This document shows, piece after piece, positions 58,130 through 64,000 of a stretch of 64,000 bases of DNA. The position numbers and the translations under genes are program-made. Location: assembly GCF_013337045.2 (NCBI RefSeq), contig NZ_CP118259.1, forward strand, positions 2,108,001 through 2,172,000, in the 5' to 3' direction. Position 1 is the first letter of the stretch; each line of letters begins with the position of its first letter. Source of the stretch: Agrobacterium vitis. Lineage in GTDB: Bacteria > Pseudomonadota > Alphaproteobacteria > Rhizobiales > Rhizobiaceae. The notes under the pieces were generated by a model that saw nothing but the letters and a program-made list of their open reading frames with translations, was not told the DNA's origin and did no database searches.

Positions 58130-59035
58130 TTACCGCATGGATAAAGGCTTCTGCGCCATGGGCTGCAAGCATTGACGGGCTGCGGCAAGGACGCTTGCCG
58201 TTAGCGGATCGAGCGCCTGGCCCAGCGCCCTGCTCCAGTGCCAATAAAGCGGCACGGCAAGCGGTTGATCCGGCATCAGATCCACCAGCACGCCCTCGGC
58301 AATCAAAGGTGCCACCGTGACTTCCGGGTTCATGCCCCAGCCCAGCCCCAGACGCGAAGCGTCGATAAAAGCCTGGCTGGAGGGCAGCCAATGGCAAGGC
58401 GGCGACAGGCGGCATCCGGCCACCTGCTCCATCCAAGCGGTTTGCAGTCCATCCTTGGCATTGAAGGTAAGACAGGGGGCACCCCCCAGAGCCTCAGCGG
58501 TCACCCCTTGCGCAAACCATCGCGCCGCGAAATCAGGGCTGGCCGTGGCGCGGTAGGTCAGCAAACCAAGCGGTCGGCAATCGCAGCCCTGAACGGGCGC
58601 AGCAAGCGAAGTCACCGCCGCCCGCACCTCACCGCGCCGCAGCCAATCGGCGCTGTGGTCCTGATCGTCAAGCACGAGATCGAACAACAGGCCCTCCACC
58701 GCGGCCATGGCTGGCACGAACCACGTCGCCAGACTATCGGCGTTGATTGCCAGCCGCACCGTCACCTGGGCCGCTTGCGCAAGTCCGAGATCACCGATCA
58801 CCTGGCGCTCCAGCAGGGCGACTTCCTCGGCATGGCGGCAAAGTCGCGCCCCCGCCGAAGTCGGCAAGCAGGGCTGGCCACGAATGATCAGCGCCGTGCC
58901 GGATCGCTCCTCCAGCAGCTTGATGCGCTGCGAGATCGCCGATTGCGTAACTCCCAACTGACGGGCGGCTTTTTCGAAACTGCCGCTGCGCAGCACAGCC
59001 ACCAGCGCTGACAGGTGCTCACCATCAAATGTCAT
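58130..59035 (-). CDS. argP: LysR-family regulator, ArgP/LysG type
   Basis: A 301-residue LysR regulator. The winged HTH is at 1-65 (LSALVAVLRSGSFEKAARQLGVTQSAISQRIKLLEER), followed by a linker helix and a periplasmic-binding-like effector domain. It is divergent from a LysE/ArgO-type exporter 86 bp away, the classic LysG-LysE or ArgP-ArgO pair. In those systems Lys, Arg or His activates export. The 86-bp spacer should hold its binding site. Confidence 0.9.
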   Translation of the reverse strand: MTFDGEHLSALVAVLRSGSFEKAARQLGVTQSAISQRIKLLEERSGTALIIRGQPCLPTSAGARLCRHAEEVALLERQVIGDLGLAQAAQVTVRLAINADSLATWFVPAMAAVEGLLFDLVLDDQDHSADWLRRGEVRAAVTSLAAPVQGCDCRPLGLLTYRATASPDFAARWFAQGVTAEALGGAPCLTFNAKDGLQTAWMEQVAGCRLSPPCHWLPSSQAFIDASRLGLGWGMNPEVTVAPLIAEGVLVDLMPDQPLAVPLYWHWSRALGQALDPLTASVLAAARQCLQPMAQKPLSMR

Positions 59036-59121
59036 TAGAATTTCTTATGCCTGGTTATATTTGTTAATTTTTCTAATGAATTCATTTGCATTAGTCAAAG
59101 GGCGGAAACCTGGAGACCTCG

Positions 59122-59727
59122 ATGCAAAACGCCTATTTTTCCGGCCTGTTTCTTGGCCTGAGCCTGATTGTCGCCATTGGGGCGCAAAACGCCTTCCTGC
59201 TGCGTCAGGGCTTGCGACGCGAGCATGTCTTTATCCTGTCCCTCACCTGCGCCACCGCAGATGCCTTGCTGATTTCGCTTGGCATTGGCGCGCTGGCGAC
59301 GGTAACCGCCCTTCTGCCCGCTTTTGAGCCAGTGCTGCGCTATGGTGGCGCGGCGTTTCTTCTGGCCTATAGCGCCCGGCACACCCTGGCCGCATTGAAA
59401 ACCGAAAGCAGCCTTGCGCCCGGCGAGGCCAAGCCCAGCACTCTCACCGCAAGCCTTGCCACCTGCCTCGCCCTCACCTTTCTCAATCCGCATGTCTATC
59501 TGGATACGGTGCTGCTGATCGGCTCCATTTCCAGCCGCTTTGCGGATCACAAGACAGCCTTCGGCCTTGGCGCGGTTTCGGCATCCTTCCTGTTTTTCTT
59601 CTCGCTCGGCTATGGCGCACGGTTGCTGGTGCCGGTCTTTGCCCGGCCCGCCTCCTGGCGCATTCTGGATGCGATCATCGCCGTGGTCATGGCCTGGATC
59701 GCCATCGGGCTGCTCCGGCATTCGTAA
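59122..59727 (+). CDS. LysE/ArgO-type basic amino acid exporter
   Basis: A 201-residue membrane protein with five to six helices. Family marks are LIVAIGAQNAFLLRQGL near residue 20, ISLGIGALATV, and the Pro-containing LTFLNPHVYLDTVLLIG at about 115-130. It exports lysine or arginine (or analogues such as canavanine). The neighbouring LysR-type gene is its expected activator. It overlaps no gene; the DUF930 gene converges 3 bp after the stop. Confidence 0.93.
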   Translation: MQNAYFSGLFLGLSLIVAIGAQNAFLLRQGLRREHVFILSLTCATADALLISLGIGALATVTALLPAFEPVLRYGGAAFLLAYSARHTLAALKTESSLAPGEAKPSTLTASLATCLALTFLNPHVYLDTVLLIGSISSRFADHKTAFGLGAVSASFLFFFSLGYGARLLVPVFARPASWRILDAIIAVVMAWIAIGLLRHS

Positions 59728-59730
59728 GCG

Positions 59731-60843
59731 TCAGTTCACCGGAAACCGCCGTGCCTGCCACTGGCTTTTCGGCACGGCGGCCCCGAGTGAAAAACTGAAA
59801 CTGGTGATCGCCAAGGTCTTGGCATCCGTTTCGCAATGGTAACTGATATCATACCATTGCCCCCGGCTGCGGAACGCAGCACCCGAAACATCCATCAACC
59901 GTGCGGTAATGGTCTGTCGCGTTGTCGGCGATCCCGTAATCACATCCGGCACGGCACCGGGAACGGCGCGGCGGATCTGTTCCAGCATTTCAATGCTGCA
60001 AATCTGCACGATCCGGCGTTCCGGCGGCAGCGTGCCGAGGGCCTGGCGCACACGCGGATCGGATAGCGTTGCCTTGGAATAGATCCGTTTGGCGGGCTTC
60101 AACGCGGCAACAGGCCCGGCTTTCTTGTCCGCCGATGCAGGCGAAGGCGAGGCCTCGCGCTTTTGCTGCGGCTGCGCGGCGCTCTCCTCATCCAGTGCAA
60201 AGCGTTGTTCCGTCACCAGCCCGCCGCCCGGCTTTTCCACCTTGTCCGGCGCTGGCAATTGTCCGGCCAGCCCGGCATCCGGTGGCGTCACATCCTTTGG
60301 CAGGGCGGGCGGTTGCGGCGGGTCGGGTTTTTGCGGATCGCCTGCGGCAGATTTATCCGGCCCGGGTTTCGGTGCAGCGGGAGGTGGTGACTGGGGTTGT
60401 GCCGCCGGTTCCTCGGCAGGCGGCGGCACGGGGGGCGCATCCTCCTTCGGGGCCTCCTCGTCCTTCGGCGCGGATTCGAAGGCCTGGGGCTTATCCTCGG
60501 CGGGCTTTGGCGGCTCCGGTGATGGTGCGGGTGCAGGCGGTTTGGCCTCCTGCTTCTCCTCTGGCTTCTTCTCTTCTGCTTTGGGTGCGGGGGCTTTGGG
60601 GGCTGGTGCCGCCGGTTCTTCCTTCGGCTTGGCCTCCGGCTTCAACTCCAGCTGCAATTGCTGTTCCGGCTTGGTTTTCTCGGGTTGAGGTTTTTCCTCT
60701 GGTGGCGGTTCAATGGAAACCGACACGACCTCTTCCTTCGGTGCATCCGGCGCAGGGGTGGGCCAATGGGCCAGGAATGCCAGAACCAAAAGCCCATGCA
60801 GCAGCACCGAGGCGGTGACGCCCCAGACAAAGCGTTTATGCAT
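59731..60843 (-). CDS. DUF930 protein with TonB-like Pro/Lys/Glu-rich linker
   Basis: A 370-residue protein with one N-terminal membrane helix (VWGVTASVLLHGLLVLAFLAHW), then about 190 residues rich in Pro, Lys, Glu and Ala (repeated KPEEK, PPAPAP, EPPKPA). The C-terminal DUF930 domain starts near 255 (KRIYSKATLSDPRVRQALGTLPPERRIVQICSIEMLEQI). The architecture recalls TonB, but the terminal domain differs. It is probably a periplasm-spanning envelope protein. ATG 60843 has AGGAAAAG upstream; an ATG 7 codons earlier is possible. Confidence 0.8.
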   Translation of the reverse strand: MHKRFVWGVTASVLLHGLLVLAFLAHWPTPAPDAPKEEVVSVSIEPPPEEKPQPEKTKPEQQLQLELKPEAKPKEEPAAPAPKAPAPKAEEKKPEEKQEAKPPAPAPSPEPPKPAEDKPQAFESAPKDEEAPKEDAPPVPPPAEEPAAQPQSPPPAAPKPGPDKSAAGDPQKPDPPQPPALPKDVTPPDAGLAGQLPAPDKVEKPGGGLVTEQRFALDEESAAQPQQKREASPSPASADKKAGPVAALKPAKRIYSKATLSDPRVRQALGTLPPERRIVQICSIEMLEQIRRAVPGAVPDVITGSPTTRQTITARLMDVSGAAFRSRGQWYDISYHCETDAKTLAITSFSFSLGAAVPKSQWQARRFPVN

Positions 60844-61004
60844 CGGTTGCGGCTTTTCCTGCATTGCACGATCCATACACGGGGCTGATGCCCGCCGCAA
60901 ACCCGCAAGCCGCGTTTCGACACTTTCAGCCCGACACAATACTTTCAGACCGACACAAGGGCGTGCTAACAGACGCATGTCAGCCACGCCATTGCGGAGC
61001 CACC

Positions 61005-62153
61005 ATGTTCCTCAGCCCTACCGATCTGCACGCTCTCACCGCCATCCGCCACGAGCTTCATCGCTATCCTGAAGTCTCCGGTGAGGAACAAGAGACAGCC
61101 CGGCGGATCGTCGAGGCACTGACACCGCTCAACCCCACCCGCATCCTGACCGGGCTTGGCGGCCATGGTGTGGCGGCGGTGTTTTCGGGTGCGGCACCCG
61201 GCCCGACCCTGCTGTTTCGCTCCGAACTCGACGCCCTGCCGATTACGGAAAAAACCGGCCCGCCCTATGGATCGACAATTCCGGGAAAAGGCCATCTCTG
61301 CGGCCATGACGGCCATTCCACCATTCTGCTGGCGCTGGCGCTTGGCCTGTCGCGCCAGCCGCCTGCCACAGGCCGCGTTGTGCTGCTGTTTCAGCCTGCC
61401 GAGGAAAATGGCGCGGGTGCCGCCGCTGTGCTGGCCGATCCGCGTTTTGCTGAGATTGCGCCGGATCTGGCCTTTTCCCTCCACAATCTGCCGGGCATTC
61501 CGCTCGGCCATGTGGCGCTGAAGGCAGGCCCGGTCAACTGCGCCTCACGCGGGTTGAAAATCACGCTGACCGGCAAGACCGCCCATGCCTCGCAGCCCGA
61601 AACCGGCCTGTCGCCAATGCAGGCGGTCAGCAGCCTGATGCCAGCCCTGACCGCCCTCTCCCACAGCGCCCCACCGGCCACCGACTTCCGCCTTGCCACC
61701 GTGACCCACGCAACACTCGGCGAACCCGCCTTCGGCATCGCGCCCGGCGACGGCGAAATCCGGGTGACGCTGAGAACCCTGACCGATGAGGGCATGGACG
61801 GGCTTTGCAGCCAAGCCGAAGCCCTCGCACACGCGACCGCAGCACAACACGGCCTTGGCCTGACCCTCACCTATCACGACATCTTCCTGCATTGCGAAAA
61901 CGCTCCCGAAGCCGTCACCGCCCTCGCCACCGCCCTCGATGCCGAAGGCATAACCCACGACGCCCGCGCCCTGCCGATGCGCGCCTCAGAAGATTTCGGC
62001 CGCTTCCGCACCACCTCCCCCGCCGCCATGTTCTTCCTCGGCGCAGGTGAGACACACCCGGCCCTGCACAACCCGGATTATGACTTTCCAGATGCGTTGA
62101 TTGAGGTTGGAGCGAGGGTGTTTATGCGGGTGGTGCGGGGGAGATTGGGGTGA
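61005..62153 (+). CDS. M20-family amidohydrolase (hippurate hydrolase-like)
   Basis: A 382-residue metal-dependent amidohydrolase of the M20D group. Metal and catalytic residues appear in LFRSELDALPI, HLCGHDGHSTILL (Cys-x-His and His), FQPAEENGAGA (Glu-Glu), SLHNLPG and ASEDFGRF. The lid domain contains KTAHASQPETG. It hydrolyses an N-acylated amino acid; the natural substrate is unknown. GGAG lies 5 nt before the ATG. Confidence 0.9.
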   Translation: MFLSPTDLHALTAIRHELHRYPEVSGEEQETARRIVEALTPLNPTRILTGLGGHGVAAVFSGAAPGPTLLFRSELDALPITEKTGPPYGSTIPGKGHLCGHDGHSTILLALALGLSRQPPATGRVVLLFQPAEENGAGAAAVLADPRFAEIAPDLAFSLHNLPGIPLGHVALKAGPVNCASRGLKITLTGKTAHASQPETGLSPMQAVSSLMPALTALSHSAPPATDFRLATVTHATLGEPAFGIAPGDGEIRVTLRTLTDEGMDGLCSQAEALAHATAAQHGLGLTLTYHDIFLHCENAPEAVTALATALDAEGITHDARALPMRASEDFGRFRTTSPAAMFFLGAGETHPALHNPDYDFPDALIEVGARVFMRVVRGRLG

Positions 62154-62365
62154 TTGGCCGCGAGGCATAGGTCTGCTGCCACTCGTCTGAGCGCGGAAAA
62201 TAACCGAAGACTTTTGAGTGATCGGCAAAAACCAACTCGAAATGCTCATTGAGAGCCGCTACCCCAAAATTCAAATCCGGCGGACTCAAATTCTTTTATC
62301 AGAGCCGTGACTAGCATTCCCAGAAGTACAGTACGTGTCACTCGGGAACCAACCGCACTGCACCG

Positions 62366-62683
62366 CTAAGAATGCTCAGACCGTTCCCAGTATTCCAGCA
62401 ATTTGCCGCTATCGGCTCGTGTTACAGGCAGGAAAATTGGGTCGGTGTGGGGGGTGCCGGTGCCGTGGCTGTAGATTTGCACGGTCTGGTCGTCCTGGCG
62501 GATGACGGTGTAGGTCAGTTCGGTGTTTTTATCTGCCTCGCTCCGTCGCAGGCGGTAGCGGAGCAGCAGCGCCAGGACGGCCAGAAACACGCCCGGCGGG
62601 ATCAGCAGCCAGAGGGCCTTGATCGCATCCGGCGAGGCGCGGAAGGTGGCGAGAAGGTCAGCCCAGATATCGTAAGTCTCCAT
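62366..62683 (-). CDS. Small membrane-anchored hypothetical protein
   Basis: A 105-residue protein with one membrane segment (ALWLLIPPGVFLAVLALLLRY) and a polar C-terminal part (ELTYTVIRQDDQTVQIYSHGTGTPHTDPIFL). GGGAG precedes the chosen ATG. No family is recognised. Confidence 0.65.
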   Translation of the reverse strand: METYDIWADLLATFRASPDAIKALWLLIPPGVFLAVLALLLRYRLRRSEADKNTELTYTVIRQDDQTVQIYSHGTGTPHTDPIFLPVTRADSGKLLEYWERSEHS

Positions 62684-62707
62684 TGCGGCGCTCCCTGTGA
62701 ACAACAC

Positions 62708-63563
62708 GAGCGATCACCGGAGGGTTTTGCCCTCTGGTGATCGGGGAGTTGGAAAGCCGTACACAAGACGACCGCCCCGACCTTTAAGCCGAAGCTCTGG
62801 ACATACGCCGAGACCTCCCCGACCATAGAGAATGGTAGAGAGCGAACCGTATAGACACAGTTCACCGCCTCAGCCACAAACCTATGGCTGAGGGGTGTCT
62901 TTATAACGACCGACACAGGCCGTTGTGTAAGGGGTTTCCATGCCCCAAGATCGGCGCGTTACAACCGATCTCACCCGATGTTTAGCGCATAAAGGGTGGG
63001 GATTGGAAGTGGGGCAGATGGGATTTTATTGGGCGGGGATGAAGGCGTTGATGCAGCAAGATCAGCCCATTACCGCGCGGGCTTGCGGCACGAGTTTTTG
63101 ATAAAGCACACCCATGCGGCGAGAATTTCGCCACAGCAGCAATTTTTGCGCTGCATTATGCACAATCAATAAAATTATCTTTTTTCAAATCAGAATTTTC
63201 TCACGGGTGTACAGGATATTGGCGCGCGCCGGGCAAGCCCGGTTATTCTGGCGGGGCGATGATGGCCTCGCTATCAACCGGACGACGCCACATGATACGG
63301 AAAAGGCCGGTCAGGAGAACAAAATGACATCTGCATCCGCCATAGCAGCCAGCATCCCCCCAGCCCCCTCGCGGACGGGATATTTGATTGCCGCGAACCC
63401 CGCGCCGCCCATTGCAAAACCCACCGTGGTCACCTCATCCGCCGCCAGCGTTCCGTCTACCATCGCCGCCCTATCGGTCCGCGATACGTAAGCATTAGGC
63501 AGCGAGAGTTTGCCGGGTTCAGATTGAACCATAGGACACGGCGCAGACGTTTTGATATGCCGC
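62708..63563. other. Gene-poor spacer
   Basis: No convincing gene. A 55-codon plus-strand frame (63324-63491) with AGGAG 6 nt upstream is the best candidate. The same DNA codes for an equally open minus-strand frame, so neither is called. Confidence 0.35.
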
Positions 63564-63744
63564 TTACCCCCCTCTGCCTTGCCAGGCATCTCCCCCTCAA
63601 GGGGGGAGATCGGATGGTGGTGCATACCCGTTTTCCCATCAAGCCTGTTGCGAAATAGAATCGATTTTTATGCGCGTGAGAGGCCTGCTCCACGTCGATC
63701 TCCCCCCTTGAGGGGGAGATGTCCGGCAGGACAGAGGGGGGTAA
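63564..63744. repeat. Inverted pair of a dispersed GC-rich repeat
   Basis: Element A (63564-63612) and element B (63696-63744) are near-identical in opposite orientation. Each holds CATCTCCCCCTCAAGGGG or its complement, and the flanking TTACCCCC / GGGGGTAA. The arms are about 49 bp, separated by 83 bp, and could fold into a large cruciform. Translated frames read ISPLEGEMP or DISPSRGEI, the usual mark of this intergenic repeat. Confidence 0.8.
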
Positions 63745-63786
63745 ACCCCGCTCCATCAGCAACCATCTTCCTCACCCTAAGATGCA

Positions 63787-63812
63787 AAAACCCGGCGTTT
63801 CCGCCGGGTTTT
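63787..63812 (-). terminator. Rho-independent terminator of rpoD
   Basis: Stem AAAACCCGGCG / CGCCGGGTTTT with a TTTC loop; the minus strand continues GGGTTTTTGC. It starts 24 bp after the rpoD stop. Confidence 0.88.
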
Positions 63813-63835
63813 CAACTTTTGTCTCTTGGCTAACC

Positions 63836-64000
63836 TTAGCTGTCCAGGAAGCTGCGCAGTTTGCGGCTCCGGCTTGGATGCTTGAGCTTGCGCAGGGCCT
63901 TGGCTTCGATCTGGCGGATACGTTCGCGGGTGACCGAGAACTGTTGGCCGACTTCTTCCAGCGTGTGGTCGGTGTTCATGCCGATGCCGAAGCGCATGCG
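63836..64000 (-). CDS. rpoD: RNA polymerase sigma factor RpoD, C-terminal fragment
   Basis: The last 54 residues of the primary sigma factor. They hold region 4.2: [19 protein letters not shown], then [20 protein letters not shown], the helix that reads the -35 box, and the end [10 protein letters not shown]. The gene continues past the right edge. A strong terminator follows the stop. Confidence 0.95.
   Translation of the reverse strand, partial: RMRFGIGMNTDHTLEEVGQQFSVTRERIRQIEAKALRKLKHPSRSRKLRSFLDS

Noticed and set aside
63311..63491. Overlapping small frames on both strands, the plus one with AGGAG
   Set aside because: Both are equally open and share no known family; evidence is insufficient to call either.

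Overview
The window looks like chromosomal DNA of a Rhizobiaceae alphaproteobacterium (Agrobacterium/Allorhizobium/Rhizobium group). The evidence is gene content (MetH, HisC, RpoD, H-NOX with GGDEF-EAL, ArgP-LysE, many solute transport and chemotaxis genes), GC-rich coding sequence, and several short palindromic intergenic repeat families of the type common in rhizobia. The species cannot be fixed from the sequence alone. About 60 genes are recognisable. Both edges cut genes: a ThDP enzyme on the left and the sigma-70 gene rpoD on the right.

Layout. 0-4.2 kb: ThDP enzyme, divergent MarR regulator and AhpD-like protein, then a RidA / BLH phosphatase / DUF4432 cluster. 4.5-10 kb: L,D-transpeptidase, orphan ParA/VirC1-like ATPase, iron-containing alcohol dehydrogenase, APC permease. 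10.5-14.9 kb: a four-gene ABC importer operon whose long leader carries a cluster of TTGCAGAT-like motifs. 15-24.5 kb: two chemotaxis receptors, PP2C-like phosphatase, HisC, then an AT-rich stretch with a LuxR-type regulator (no luxI nearby), an XRE regulator and an acyltransferase. 24.7-38 kb: mostly metabolic and envelope genes (MetH, AGE-family epimerase, SNase-like nuclease, cupredoxin, MocR regulator with divergent EamA transporter, outer-membrane barrel, SIMPL protein).

38.0-46.9 kb is an accessory island starting at the 3' end of a CAU-anticodon tRNA (probably tRNA-Ile2). It holds a HEPN-like protein, a phage-type Dam methylase, a decayed second dam copy, a phage tail-fibre fragment, an IS21-family element with a broken istA, an alpha/beta-hydrolase-like protein, a GNAT acetyltransferase and small hypothetical genes. 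Two long perfect hairpins lie just to its right.

46.9-53 kb holds cspA, UDP-galactopyranose mutase and the most unusual locus. This is a 519-residue protein built almost wholly of 64 octapeptide repeats with a 17-octad superperiod, followed by a TPR-containing GT41 (O-GlcNAc-transferase-like) glycosyltransferase. I propose these as a substrate/modifier pair. 53-64 kb: M19 dipeptidase, proline-rich secreted protein, YjbQ, an H-NOX / GGDEF-EAL operon (NO to c-di-GMP), ArgP with divergent LysE-type exporter, DUF930 protein, M20 amidohydrolase, a gene-poor kilobase with inverted repeats, and the end of rpoD.
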